A stretch of DNA of 64,000 nt from Anadara kagoshimensis (taxonomy: Eukaryota; Mollusca; Bivalvia; Arcoida; Arcidae), in the NCBI GenBank assembly GCA_021292105.1, contig CM037864.1, positions 40,290,514-40,354,513 of the forward strand, read 5' to 3'. A program made the translations under genes and the position numbers. The notes under the pieces are model-generated. The model was not told the origin of the DNA. It saw only the letters and a program-made list of their open reading frames with translations, and ran no database searches. Shown here in pieces: positions 1 through 12,861 of this stretch; position 1 is the stretch's first letter, and every line of letters begins with the position of its first letter.

Positions 1-244
1 ATAAAACTAGATTTTAAACCAGATAAAATCAGATATACAGAAAAATAATCTACATTAGATAACATGTCCAAATTACGCCTTTATCTTTGTAGTAATTTGA
101 TTCTTTTGAAATGTAAAGAAAACTGTCAGTATGTGTGTGTGTGTAATACACTAGAAATGAATGCTTTAAATGCACCATGAAACATAAGTTCACTAATGTG
201 TATCAAACTGTGTATGAGCAAATATGCATGAAGAATATGTGTAC

Positions 245-268
245 CTCTCTCTCTCTCTCTCTATCTCT
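245..268. repeat. (CT)n microsatellite
   Basis: A short, nearly uninterrupted CT dinucleotide run ending in CTATCTCT. Confidence 0.85.
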
Positions 269-1003
269 GGTATATGTCTTGCTACTTTAACATGAGATAA
301 CTTTTGTAAATGCAACATAGTGGTAAAAGGAAAATAGGAAGACATTTTTACCTTATAAGGGATTTCCACATAGTAAATATTTTACATGCAGTTCAAGGGG
401 TAAAAATCTTATTCAAATACTCAAAATCAGAATAGGTAACGTAAAGGATAAAACATTGATGCATATGAAAAACAAGTTTTGTTGAAAATACTAGAGAAGC
501 AAGTTTTTTTTCTAACTTTTAAGGATCATGCAGGCCATATCTTATGTTAAAGGTGAAAGTCCTTGTATGGGTAATGTTATCATACATGCATAAACTGTTA
601 GTCTAATCCCTAAGTCTGTTTGAGCTTCTTAAAATTATGTGTTTTATGAATCTCCCAGCATGAAGCAGCTAAAAAAACATTATTATAAGAAGATAAAGAT
701 GATCCCATCAGGTAATACTACAAAACTTTTACTTTTGAATGTTTTAAGCTCTCAGTGTTACACCTAGACTTTATGACATTAATTCTAGACACACAGTCAG
801 TTATAAATGAATTAAAATAAAACATGAAGTCTAAATGTATGTAACTCTGGTTAAACATAAATCATTTATGTATTCTACAGGTCCACAGGAAATAAGGTTA
901 TAAAGTGTGAAGACACCTAGACATGAAGGAACTCTTAAAATATAACAGAAAATATTTGTTATTCAGGTCAACTGTAAAATATTAATAACCCTTATAATGA
1001 TAC

Positions 1004-1520
1004 TGAAAAGATAACATGTGGACAAGTAGCCATTGAAATATGTGGGCAAGTATCCATGGAAACATGTGGACAAGTAGCCATTGAAATATGTGGAAAAGTA
1101 GTCATGGAAACATGTGGACAAGTAGCCATGATTGTAGTAGGTTGAAGACCATGGTGAGCTACATCACACATCCTTTAGCAAGAACATACTACCAGTCCAT
1201 TTCTAATGATACTGAAAAGGAAACATGAAGGCAAGTAGCCATGGAAACATGTGGACAAGTAGCCATGATTGTAGTAGGTTGAAGACCATGGTGAGCTAAA
1301 TCACACATCTTTTAGCGAGAACATACTACCAGTCCACCTCTAATGATACCGAAAAGAAAACATGAAGGCAAGTAGCCATGGAAACGTGTACCAGTAGCCA
1401 TGGAAACATGTGGACAAATAGTCATGGGAACATGTGAAAAAGTAGCCATGATTGAAGGTTCAAGATCATGATGGGCAACATCACAGTCCTTTTGCAAGAA
1501 TCTTCTACCAGTCCACCCAG
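1004..1520. repeat. 24-bp minisatellite with 137-bp higher-order unit
   Basis: A 24-bp motif of the form acaagtagccatggaaacat + gtgg is repeated four times in succession from about 1022. A longer unit containing GTTGAAGACCATGGTGAGCT then recurs at 1141 and 1278 (137 bp apart) and, more diverged, at 1458. Each long unit ends with more 24-bp blocks, so the array has two levels. The small open frame across it is a by-product. Confidence 0.85.
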
Positions 1521-1854
1521 CTGCCGAATGAATATATGGCATGCCATCCAAGGAGGACACCTGATTAGGTTGTAAGCTCAGGACAGAGATTGGAGATATT
1601 TGTATATATTACTTACACATTGCCTGGGCCTGACATTGATGAGCACCCTTCTTGTGTACAGAATTCTGATATAACACCATACATTAAGTTTACATGGTTA
1701 AAAAATGAGATTGCTGAAAATTAAAAATAAAAACATTTATTAACAATTATCACCATAACTATACGTTTTTTAATACATATATGTACTGCCAATAATTCTA
1801 ATACTCTTTATGAGCATTACTTTTCTGTCCACTTTCATTTTGTAATATCATACA

Positions 1855-1985
1855 TACATTTTACACTGAGCACCCAGCCTCACTTGAAAGTTCACATGTT
1901 AAACCTAATTTGTTAGCTCAAAAGCCTTTACTTTGCTTCTGAATTGTGATTTGGACATAGATTAGTATGTTTGTTTTTGATCGAT
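1855..1985 (+). repeat. dispersed repeat D, fragment
   Basis: The stretch reads ...gagcacccagcctcacttg..., then ttcacatgttaaacctaatt, then a ttgtgatttggacat block and agtatgtttgtttttga. The same order of blocks occurs at about 3300-3515 and 31160-31530, and on the opposite strand near 16280 and 57165. I cannot assign the family to a transposon class. Confidence 0.65.
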
Positions 1986-3082
1986 GTTTTGATGGGTAAA
2001 ATCATAACTAAATTTTATTCCGAAAACTGTGATATCATCACTATTGGATGACACTTGGCATATTCAGTGGCGTTTTCCAACAGCCCCTATAACTGCAGAC
2101 CAAAAAATGATAAAGTAAGATCTAAACCATAATGTAAAACTATTGGGTTTATGTCAATTATTGGAGATCCAAAATTTTTGATGAAATGCATTCTAAACAT
2201 AAATCTTATGTAATAAAGTTTGCATAGCCATATCATCTAACTCTAGCCTCTGTGATCTAGGGACATACAAAGATGAAAGTACAGTAACTAAACCATGGCA
2301 ACACTATTAATGTTCATTTTCGGTGATATTTATAATCTAAGGTAATTAAATTTAGTCATGATATTCTAATGAGTCTACACATTCTCATGTCATAAAATAT
2401 CCAGAGCATAACTAACTTGGACCAGATTTTAACTCCAGAATATTCATGTTCATTCTTAAAGGTACACTTAACAAATACAGAAATAGTAAACAAATCCACT
2501 TGTTCTCTATACTGCCTTTGGTCTGATACCGGCATAGTATTGTCTGAACACCTCTGACTATCTCATAATCTGCCTGGTTCATGTAGAAAACAGAGATGCA
2601 TTTTTAAACTAATGGGCTGAGAACATTTTTTGTTTTTCACCCAAGCTGAATCAGTTTATTGGCATCATTGTGATTGTAGGTCTAAAGCTCAGTAGGATTA
2701 AACCAAATACCTCCAGCTACCTGCCTGGTTAGTGTATTGGTGTTGGCAAAGAAATGCAATTTTAAAATTTGTAAGTTTTTGCAAGTTAATTGAGTTTGTT
2801 GGCAAGCTTTGTATCACACAGGGTAAATTACTTTTGTCATTGTTGGTCTAAATTTATGATATGATTGTTATTTGGAGTCAACCAAACACCCCTTGCAATC
2901 TGCCTGTTTGGTATAGAAAGTAGAAAAACATTCTTGCTCTTTCTTGACAAGGGTTAAAGTACTAGTAACATTATCTGGAAAGCTTATAACAATGCTGATG
3001 TGACATTATAACACAATTTGACAGATTACACAACATCTAGGTATATCAGCCATTGTTATCTACTGCAGCTGTTTATACTTAC

Positions 3083-3249
3083 TATGTGTAGCACACCATT
3101 CATTGTAATCTAGACTGTGAGGTAATGCTACTAATTTGTAGAAATCTGCATCTATAAGTCTCTCTTTTAAACACTGATCTTCTAAATACTGTCTATATTC
3201 CTCTTGTGTAGGCGGCGTAGGTGAATCTTTGTCTTTTCTTCTCCCCTTC
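3083..3249 (-). CDS. mob2: MOB2-like kinase activator, coding exon 2
   Basis: MOB2 proteins are non-catalytic adaptors. In known systems they bind the N-terminal regulatory region of NDR/STK38-type kinases and modulate them in competition with MOB1. The exon encodes KGRRKDKDSP, a Thr/Pro stretch, QEEYRQYLEDQ, then DADFYKLVALPHSLDYNEWC and ATH, the spacer and first helix of the Mob domain; LPxxLDYNEW is the family signature. The 3' splice site reads TTTCAG (AG at 3251-3250) after a pyrimidine-rich stretch, and the donor is GTAAGT (3082-3077). The exon is 167 bp, enters in phase 2 and leaves in phase 1. The phase fits exon 1 exactly and restores a Gly codon. The charged KGRRKDKD head and the DYNEW form fit MOB2 better than MOB1 or MOB3. 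The later Cys/His zinc-site residues are not in this exon. The frame stays open upstream to an ATG at 3380, but that is intron. Confidence 0.92.
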
Positions 3250-3299
3250 CTGAAATTATACAGAACAGAAATTATAGTAACACCAATCTTAAATATAGC

Positions 3300-3515
3300 T
3301 CTCACAAAATGGTAAAAGTTTCCAGAGCACCCGGCCTTATTTCCCTTGTGGAAGGTCATGTGTTTAACTTGGTTTCCCAATTTTCAAAGTTTTTTTTTTT
3401 TTTTTTTTTTTTTTAACTTTACTTTGGGATTGTGATTTGGACATGGATTGGTATGTTAGTTTTAACTTTGCTCTGGAATTGCAATTTGGACATGGATTGG
3501 TATGTTTGTTTTTGA
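3300..3515 (+). repeat. dispersed repeat D copy with T25 run, next to exon 2
   Basis: It contains agagcacccggccttatttcc, a tgtttaacttggtttcccaa block, ttttcaaag, an uninterrupted T25 run (3390-3414) and two tandem copies of the aatttggacatggattggta block. It lies only about 50 bp on the intron side of the exon 2 acceptor, so it fills the region just upstream of the branch-point zone in the sense of transcription. Confidence 0.7.
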
Positions 3516-4613
3516 CTTATTCAACATGTCTAATTGTCTAACATATGAAAATTTGAAATTTAAACAGTTAAACAGTTTGATAGTCAGATATTTATGTTGA
3601 TTTTTTATGCTACTTCATCCAGCTAGACCCACACTACAAATGAAAATAACGATGACAATAAACAGTGTGTTGCAGTGTAGTTCGTCTGTGTACAACTTGA
3701 TAGCCAGAACAACCATCTCCATTTTATTATGACTGAACATTTACAATACCTCAAAACCAAGATATATGCTGACATGCACTACCTTGTTTTGGTAACATAA
3801 TGTTTTTATTTTATACGGCAATCCATTTCATTACCTCTGGCACAAATACAAATTATATTAAAACCCTTTATCAAAAGTTAGCTTAGGAAATTGCTTTATT
3901 TTCTACAAGAAATACATTATATAAAGTCACAGATTCTTTGGAGTCATTTCTCAAAACAATCAAGATTCCCCAACACAATCTGAAGATACAAGTTCACCCA
4001 ACTTTTTTGTTGTATAATGCATATGAGGATACACATGGTATATTCCAATATGTCCTTATTAAATATTTGTAGCCTTTTACCGATAAAATACAAAGTTACA
4101 ATTTGTCTATCAAATAAACGTAGTATGAATATTTCAGGGATATGCCTGACTGAAACCCCCAAAAAATTATCACTTTCATCTCTAACAGAAATCTGTAATT
4201 TTACAGTTTATAAATTTAGAGAAATCATTCATCTAAATTCACTTGATGTTCATTCTTCGATCAATAAACACAAATAACAAAACGAGAAAAATATGAACTT
4301 TGAAACGTATCATCATCGCTTTACAAAAGACCCGTACATTGTGGACTCGCTCACCTTTATAAAAATACACAGCACGAGTTAGAGAGAGACAGAGTTGAAG
4401 GTATATTAGGCAATTAGTAAAAATCTCTTGTCAATTCTCTTACATAATCAGATTAATCACGTAAATGTGTTTAAAAAAACAGACACTTTAATGTAGGTAA
4501 TTGATTGAATACACCTGAGAATGAAGCATCATTAAGGGAAGACGTGTCTAAATTATCATGCTGCAACAGTCAACTTGAAATGTTTTATGTTATATAGGTA
4601 CAATTCAGAAGTT

Positions 4614-4698
4614 ACCTGTTGATTTTAAACGTTTCAAGTCGCTTCAATAATAATTAGCCAAAAACAACTGTTGATTTTAATTGTTTCAAGTCATTTTA
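4614..4698. repeat. two-copy tandem duplication
   Basis: The block ctgttgattttaaacgtttc aagtc at 4617 recurs as ctgttgattttaattgtttc aagtc about 53 bp later. Confidence 0.7.
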
Positions 4699-4944
4699 AA
4701 AACCACAGTTAAAAGGCAATTAAATCAATTTTATGCAATGTGTACATAAACCATCCTATATGGTAATTATCAGTCAGCTAGTTAAAGATGGATTGTGCAA
4801 TAGAACTAACTACTTGATGCTGTGCTTACAAGACTATTATTACAATTTAGAATCTTCTGATGTTTAAAACAAATTATTTGAATCCTTTTAACAAACAACT
4901 TTTTTTTTCCATTACAATTAACATATAGCTAGCTGGGAAAGTGT

Positions 4945-5085
4945 GGTTTCAATGTGTGTTTTCATCTTAGTTGTGTCTTGTTTTTGTTAATTTGTTGTGA
5001 TTTGTTCTTTGTTTCAATATGTGTTATTTCATCTTAAATTGTGTCTTGTTTTTGTTCATTTGTTGTAATTTGTTCTTTGTTACTT
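4945..5085. repeat. about 67-bp tandem duplication
   Basis: Two copies of a TG/TTTG-rich unit follow one another. Each begins tttcaat(g/a)tgtgt and contains ttgtgtcttgtttttgtt and an atttgttctttgtt end. Confidence 0.75.
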
Positions 5086-5126
5086 TAGCTATTTCTAGGT
5101 ACCAGTGCATTTTGTATATATATATA

Positions 5127-5274
5127 CAGTAAAACCTGATATTGTGACCAACTCTACATATAGAGACCACATGTTCATTAAGACCCCTTTGCTTCACATT
5201 TCAACCAAAAATAACCTCTATATAAAGAACACCTGCCTATAATGCCCATAGTTTCACATTTACTGGTTTTACTG
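5127..5274. mobile_element. TA-flanked MITE with CAGTAAAACC ends
   Basis: The element starts CAGTAAAACC and ends GGTTTTACTG, a perfect 10-bp terminal inverted repeat. It is flanked by TA on both sides (5125-5126 and 5275-5276), giving 148 bp. Internal text of the type 'tctatataaagaacacctgcc' matches the MITEs at 36615 and 62563. A TA duplication and CAGT ends are typical of Tc1/mariner/pogo relatives; that assignment is an inference. Confidence 0.8.
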
Positions 5275-5359
5275 TATGTTATTAGCTGTGTATATATTCC
5301 ATATGAAACCCCTTCAAAAAATTCAATATGAAATGTAGCATTTGGACTGACAAGAAGGG

Positions 5360-5512
5360 GAGACAGAATATCAGAAAACACCAAACCTTTAATTACATTC
5401 AAATATTTAGCATGCTGCAATAGACTCCAACTTGGACCAGGGAAGGGGACCCGCCCGTCAGGACCAGAATATCAGAAAACACCAAACCTTAATCACATTT
5501 AACCATTTTGCC
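5360..5512. repeat. about 101-bp imperfect duplication
   Basis: The sequence agaatatcagaaaacaccaa acctt occurs at about 5366 and again at about 5467, with diverged but alignable text after it. Confidence 0.6.
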
Positions 5513-6559
5513 TTCCCCACACTCCACTTGACCATATGTGATATAACACAAAATTAATTTGTGGTATGAAAGAGAACGACCTCTACAAAATGTGAACCCT
5601 TCTGTAGAAGGAGCATCATTCATTAATCTAGCCAGAATGATAATTCTGTGTCAGTTTACTGATAAAAGATAATACAAGACTCTGTTCTTATCTTACCTCA
5701 TCATTCAACAGTATTGTGTTAACAATTTGGTCTCAAGGATTAGATGCTCAGTATCAAGAAAGAAATCTTATTCTATTCTTTAATCATTCATCATCAAAGA
5801 CGGCTCATGATAGGTGATCTTGTCAACAATGACATGTGTATGAAGGTTCAAAATGGGAAATGCTAAAAGCTTCTACACAGAAATTTACCCAGTATGTGTC
5901 TTTTCATGATGTTTGTATAGGAGTGATATTAAGGCAGTCAGTTCAAAGACCAATATAACCATTGACATTCAACAGCAACTGACTAGATGAACATTTCCAA
6001 TCAAACAGAACATGAAAGGCTATCTACTTGAGTAAGTGAGGATTGTTATAAGTTATGTTTTCCGGGTCTTATCCATCTTTACATGGAGCATGTTGGGGTT
6101 AATTCAAATATGACAAATATTACTTATATGAAATTTAAATACTTTTAATCTTTTATCATCTTAATAAGATCATCATCATCTATGATAATAAAAATAAACA
6201 TCAAGAAGAAAACTGCCAAGGGCTGAAAAAATTTATGATAAAAATAAAAATATCTCCGAGTGTCATAAAAACAATATGACTGAAATGACAAGAAAAATTT
6301 ATCAAGTGGAAAGATACAATGTTCACCTTGCTGTAAGATAATACTGATTAATGATTCAGTATTCCTTAAAGCCCTAACATATCAATAAACCATCAGGAGG
6401 TTTTGGTATATATACAAATCTAGTTCCAAAAATAGTCAAGTAAAAACAAAAATTTGGCTCCAACTAAAGCAAAGTTACAGATGAACTCTTTAAGACATGC
6501 TATGACAGCTGCTATTTATAACAATTTTATTAAATATAGAAAAGTGACCTTGGACAATT

Positions 6560-6626
6560 ATTTTAACCCACTAGGCCAAAGACGAAGATGAAGCTATTTT
6601 AACCCACTAGGCCAAAGATCAAGCTT
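6560..6626. repeat. 36-bp tandem duplication
   Basis: attttaacccactaggccaa followed by aga(c/t) occurs at 6560 and 6596. Confidence 0.75.
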
Positions 6627-7420
6627 TATACTTACAGGATAAAATATCTGGAAAAACTCATAACACACGTCTTCATTCCACAAGTATAAATCCCAAATAT
6701 AAAAGTCCAATACCCAAAATAAAAGACAACTGATGAAAACCACTTCAAAATTTAAGAGCCTGAAAATCACTTTTTAACTGAAACATTACTGGTACCATAC
6801 ACTAAAGCTTCACAATTAAACATCTAGAGCTGAACTTCAGAAGTACATCTAGAAATGATACCATCTTGATAATAGTTGTCCTCCCTTTGTCTGTGTCATC
6901 AGAGAATATGAATAGTAAGATAGTCATCACCATATACACCTATTGAGGAAAGGATATAAAGGAAATGAGATGTGAATTCAGATAATCATTGATACATTAA
7001 TTAATGAAGTTTGATGTAGGTCACAACTAATGACACAAATCATGTATATTATTAACTTCCCCCCTGAATTGACGACACACATGACTTATCTTAAGATTTT
7101 TGGTCAATGACTTTCTCTATTCTTTCTTTGCCAAGTCAGTGCCATCACAATTGTCCTGTACATATTTTATAATATATATGATGTACATATATGTTTTATG
7201 ACTGTCAGATATAAACTTTATATTGTTCTATCTCCCAAAACAGAAACACATATCATATATGTTTCTTTTATATTACAACATTTCTGCTGATTTAGCATTT
7301 AACATGTTTATATAAACTGTGGTAACATTTTTTTTCAGTATTACAAAGTGCCCCCTCTTTTTCTAAACATACACATTTTTCATACAACAAACAACTTAAA
7401 CTTTAGATAAATACAAACAC

Positions 7421-7485
7421 CAAAGTGGCAAAATGAATGCAAAAATCAAAGTGGCAAAATGAATTCAAAAATCAAAGTGGCAATT
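7421..7485. repeat. 26-bp tandem repeat, about 2.5 copies
   Basis: caaagtggcaaaatgaat(g/t) recurs at 7421, 7447 and 7473, exactly 26 bp apart. Confidence 0.8.
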
Positions 7486-10400
7486 GTTGCTGGATATAGA
7501 AATGAATCCAATGATAAAATAGTATCCATTGGCACTGTGATGTGGTTGTTGTACTATTGGAGGACCTCTAACAATCCAACTTGCAACCCATGTTCCATCA
7601 GTAAATTGTAAATGCTGTTGGCATCATGCAACATCATTGTAAATGACACTGAATGGGCAATTACTCAAAAACAACAACTTAAGTGTTGACAATGTCCAAT
7701 TTATAATGCAGTCAAATCTTTTAAGTTAAATGGTTAAAGTTTAAAAGTGTTTTAGTTAATTATTTAACTTTGTATAATATATAATACAAACTCCAGATGC
7801 AATTAGTTCATGTAAACATATCAAAATGGGTGTGGCAACAGATTGCTGCACATCATGTACTCAGCAACATTGAGTTTAAACAAACCAAACTGGTGGCATA
7901 GATGAAATGTATGCAATCATTAGTCAGAGTTAGAAACAACATACCAAGAGATATTTTATACAAACCAGACAGAAAAATTTCAAAAAACTTCAGTTTTTCA
8001 TAAACAAAGATGGCTTCAATTACAAAATTTTTGAGTTACGCCCATATTTGAAAGCTTAGTAAATTTAATTTTAATAGTAATACTTACAAAGACTTAAGTC
8101 CCATGTTTGGATATAGCTTTTTAAACATAAGTAAAGATAACTTTATAGTTCTAAATTAAAACCAGTTTAGAAGCCACATTTCTACGTGCAAAATTACCAG
8201 TAGATAAAAAGGTTTGATTATGTTCAATATACAAAATGTGGCACAGCTGTGAAGGCGATGATAAGTAAAACACCTCCATGAAACAAAATCCACATTTCAT
8301 CGATTTATTCGATTTTATTTTTATTATATATAGGTATATATAATGTATATATATACAGCCAACATATCAACATAGTGTGTAACATCAAAAATGAGCGCTG
8401 TATGTGGTATGTGACAATGTAGAAATCCATATCTTCTATACATTTTAATTACAGAAATACAGTATTGAATAGGTGACAGCTGTCATCTAATTTATCATTT
8501 GAAGATGAAACTCAAATTTTGGATCCTTGCTGCCCCCGTTTTCCATACATTTCTTCTAGAAATTTCCATCAACAAAATGCTGACATGGAAATTTTTTCAA
8601 AAATATTCCATTTCCCAACAGATTAATATATAAATGGAATATTTCCACTTCCCAAAAGGTTATTTTTTCTAATTCCAGTACTTGGTAACAAGAGGAGCTA
8701 TCTCTTATTTCAAAGTATTACCTATATATATATGTCTGGCAATGTTAAGATCAAAATACATTATAACAATAACTACATCTCTGGCATATTTTGGAATGCT
8801 ACTTAAAACTATTGATATTACTAAGAGTCATTACTATTGCTTTTGGAATCATTACTTGTGTTTTCATTTGAGGTAAGGAGTTGTCAATTCAATAGTTAGA
8901 ACTTATTGCATTATGCATTTTGTTTTGGCACCCCCCCCCCTTCTCTACCTTTATTAAATTCTCCCACTTGCAATAAAAGTTATCTTCATTACACAAAGGG
9001 GTAGAGTTTGCAAAAGGTTACATACATGTATTACCCCGGAACATACATAAAATTCTGAATTTGAATTCAGTGTCATAGTGTGATATATTTTGAATTGCAA
9101 ATGCCAAAAACATTTCTTAGTTGCAAAAAATAATCCCCCTTCAACACTTAATACATTATAAAGCTACATTGGTCAGTTACTTCATAATGTCTTAATTTTA
9201 AAGACTTACAAAATTATTTTGTATATATTCAGGTTTTGTCAAACTTATAAGGTGATTTAGTTGTAAATGTGTAGTTGAGTACAATGGGGTAAAATCCTAA
9301 AGTGGTATAACATTACCCCACTGTGTTGTTAAATGACGTGATTGTCTGACAATTATGTATATCCATGTACACAGTCGGGTATAACTATGTACCCAGATAA
9401 AACACAATACACCTAATTGATTAAAATAGCTTAAACGTGACAGATAACAAGCTAATATATAATTAAAATACTTATATTTAACAGCTAAATACATCATTTC
9501 AGGGTGATAATGTTTTTTATGAATATAGGTTGCATACTGATCTATGTATAATAACTGTCAACAACAAGCAAAAACAAGATATCTGTGGATCATGGTTCTT
9601 GCCTGAAAAGTTGATTGTTTCTGTCATTATTATTTTAATTGTCCAGTTCTGTTGGTAGACTTGAGTCTCGAGTAATTGCTTTTAACACCCCAAACTTGTG
9701 CAAAGACAGTCAGTTCTGGAATAGTGAAAGAAAAACCAGTGTCCAGACAAAACTGCTGACCTTCAATAAGCAAACTTGAATAAGGACCTGACCAGATTGA
9801 GCCTAAGCATTGAGAGGCATGCATTAGATCACTTGGTCAACAAAGTCCCTCTGTTGGTAGAGCACTGCTTTGTTGCTTTGATGACTTAAGCTTTAGGTAG
9901 TAGTTTTGCCAATGCTTATCCTGAAGAAAAATGTTTATCTATTTATTGATGTATTGTAATAGATGCAACGGTTTGTCAAGGAAAACCTGTTATGCATCAT
10001 CCCAAGAGACCAGTTAAAACAGAAATTACAGTAAGCTACTTTTAAGATGGTAAATTTGAAACTGCAGTCATTTTATAAAATTGCTTTTGCAGAGTGTATC
10101 CCCAACACCCTAATCTAATTGAATATTAATTATACAGTATACTTTCTGAAAATTTAGATAGTTTGGTGCTATTGTATTCCATTTGTTAAATCTACAGGTT
10201 AAAGTGTAACCTATATTAAAACATTTTTTTTTTTAAAAAAAGAACTAAAAATATACTGTAACACCTTCCCAGACAACTTTTTAAATGTGTAGTTTTAACT
10301 GAAATATCAAGTTTGACTGGTTTTAAAGTTGTATACCATAAAATATAAATAAATGTGTAAACATGAATATCAGTACATATCTATTTTCATGAATTTTATA

Positions 10401-11269
10401 CTTCAAATTGATTGTTTACATTTACAAAAAGTCCCAAGAATAATGGGTTATCTGCACAAAACCAAAATTTCATTTCCTATGCGAATTACCAATTCTTTAT
10501 TCAATGAGCCACATATGTGGTACATCAGGTGATAATACATCATACACAAAATTAATGTGACAATGACAAACTAACAAACTGAGCTTGACAAAAATTACAT
10601 ATTATATTTTCTATATAATATTAAGCATAATATGCCAAGTGTGTGATTATGTTTAGCAGAGGTGCACATCTTTTGCAACACCAACAATTTTCTGTCAAGA
10701 TCAACATTTACAACTAAAATGAAACAGGAATAACTTTACGTTATATAGACTCTATTATCAAACAAATTTTGCAATACTAAGCAGTTCTTATGTACTAATA
10801 AAGTTAACTGTCCAGATCAACATCAAAGTGGTCATAAATGTGAGACCCTTACTCCCACATGGTCATCACCTCACCATGATATAACACTATCCAGAACTAA
10901 TTTAATATCATTTATACTTTTATTAATAAATCCTTTATGTTTATTTAAAAGCCAAATAATGGTCAACTGGTCATTAAAATGTCAAACAAGCCTTGTGGGC
11001 AAAAATTAGTCCACCATTTAGCCAGCTGATAATGGACACATGTTGTGGTCAAGTACAAACAATCATTATCTATATAATATATGGTGTACATATATATGAT
11101 CTAATATTTGATTTTATACAACAATTTAGGTAATGATTATATGTAATGTTTTGGTGAACTTTGTGACTTTTTATGTTTACCTTAACAGTTTCTAAAGGTT
11201 TTTGTTAAAAGGTTAGAGCAAGGCAATACACCATACAATAAATATACATTATACATGTACTTATTCCAG

Positions 11270-11405
11270 GTTTCAACAAATTTAAAATTATTACTAGCCA
11301 AATTTCCAAATTGGTAAAAATATAGTCCTTTAAAAGTATTTTTCATAAATTTAGCTTTCTTTAAGAAAGCATTTTAGAGAAAATAGTAGCCAATATGGTG
11401 ATTTC
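11270..11405 (-). repeat. dispersed repeat E, inverted fragment
   Basis: On the minus strand it carries the order 'ttggctacta', 'cataaaattt(a)gc' and 'tttggaaatttggctagtaa' seen in the plus-oriented copies at about 21540-21715, 28227-28400 and 42735-42910. Class unknown. Confidence 0.55.
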
Positions 11406-11876
11406 AAATTAGTCATTGCAATGAACAAAATCATTGATTGTATAAATTTGTATCCAGATAATGAAACATTTAGATTTATTTCATTAAAGACAGAAAAACA
11501 ATAATACAGATTTTATTGATCTTAATATTTGTTAATAAATATAACGCAATTCACAGATGGTCAAACTATTGACAACCCTACTGAACACTTAACGATTGAA
11601 ATTTTCACTCATACACGAGTGATTCACTAGCCTACATGTACCAATGATTTCACTTCCAAGATTTAAGTCTTCATCTCAGCAACTAACCCAAAGCCACACC
11701 ACATACCCCTTTTGAACTAAAGTTTTCACTTCATAGCTAAGAATTGATTTATTTCAATTTCTTGTACCATTCATACCCAATTGAAAAATCTTGACTGCAT
11801 GAGATGAAAATATTCATTCCTCTTAATTTCAATGAAATATGAGAACAAATCTTAATGGTGAAAATGTTAAAGTGGA

Positions 11877-12278
11877 TGGTTGGTTGGTTGGTTGAATATT
11901 GCTTAACGTCGCATCAGCAATTTTTCAGCTATTCGCGACGAGAACTATTTTATTAATCTCTATGGATTAATCTATGAACAATTTTATGTATGCATGTGAA
12001 GTGCGAGTGTGTTGTATGGTCTGCCTTGTACTAGCGCGCACTCAGGGCGACTTTAACGTGCTAGCTCACAGAGTCAGTACGCCGCAGACAAGCGTACCAC
12101 TCCCCCAGTCCATTATACTGATACTAGGTGAATCAGTAAAGGCCAAGGGCAAGGAAAATTCACTTTTATAAGGAAAATTCACTTTCCCACATGTGGTCCG
12201 AGCGGGACTCGAACTCACAGCGGTGAGAGACCCTGGATTTGAAGACTGACGTCTTATCCATTAGGCCACCGCGGCCTC
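11877..12278 (-). mobile_element. tRNA-derived SINE, family B (full length, with TSD)
   Basis: Read on the minus strand, the element opens with a tRNA-like head: A-box-like TGGCCTAATGGATAAG and B-box GAGTTCGAGTCCC. The body reads toward a 3' tail of (AACC)n, seen on the plus strand as ggttggttggttggttg. A 12-bp direct repeat TGTTAAAGTGGA flanks it perfectly (11865-11876 and 12279-12290). The unit is 402 bp. It landed in the first copy of an older tandem duplication, whose second copy starts near 12379 (aatttcaatgaaatgtgaga). The short plus-strand ORF inside it is noise. A second, diverged copy is at 46472-46814. Confidence 0.93.
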
Positions 12279-12861
12279 TGTTAAAGTGGAATAACTTGTG
12301 GAATAACATGAATTTATTCAGATTTTGGTTTTATCCTGCTTCTGAGTACATTTGGACAACATATAATTATTTTTTTGTAATTTCAATGAAATGTGAGAAT
12401 AAGCCTGAAGTGTGAAAATGTTAAAATGGACTGAAGTTTTGATTCTACCCTGCTTCTCAAGTACATTTGGACAGTGTGTATAAAGGTGAAACGGTTGGTT
12501 AAGTAATAAGTATCATATATACCAGGGCAATACAACTGAGAAAGAGTGATGGAAATCTTTTATGTTTATTATCTGTATCATATAATATGTTTCTATTTAC
12601 TGGAGCAGCAATAATTTATCATAGCCCCACTAGCCATAATCATACAAGACAACAATATATGTATGGCCTGATCAGTCCACTAGCTAGCTAGCCGAAGGTC
12701 AGGTGTTCAGGTCAGCTGTATACATAATGGGACATTGAACTGTATCAGTAACAGGTGTATATGTACCAGAAACAAGAGGCCCATGGGCCTGATACGCTCA
12801 CCTGATAACTAATGGCTAGCTGATAGATTTAAAGAAAACATAAATACTAAACCCCAATGAC

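Larger units (their letters stand above)
1..3082 (-). other. mob2: 5' part of MOB2 intron 2 (partial)
   Basis: This stretch lies downstream, on the minus strand, of the exon 2 donor, so it should be the beginning of intron 2. I looked on the minus strand for the expected continuation of the Mob domain (the ...YGTISEFCT-type segment) and did not find it, so exon 3 is probably beyond the window. It holds a CT microsatellite, a 24-bp minisatellite (about 1004-1520) and a fragment of dispersed repeat D (about 1855-1985). Nothing else is recognisable. Confidence 0.7.

Noticed and set aside
3060-3380. A self-contained 106-codon gene beginning at the ATG at 3380
   Set aside because: The first roughly 43 codons lie upstream of a good TTTCAG acceptor, overlap repeat D and show no MOB similarity; the last codons run past a GTAAGT donor. 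Only 3083-3249 is exon.
12180-12278. A minus-strand tRNA gene
   Set aside because: It is the head of SINE B, continuous with a 402-bp element having a tail and a perfect TSD.
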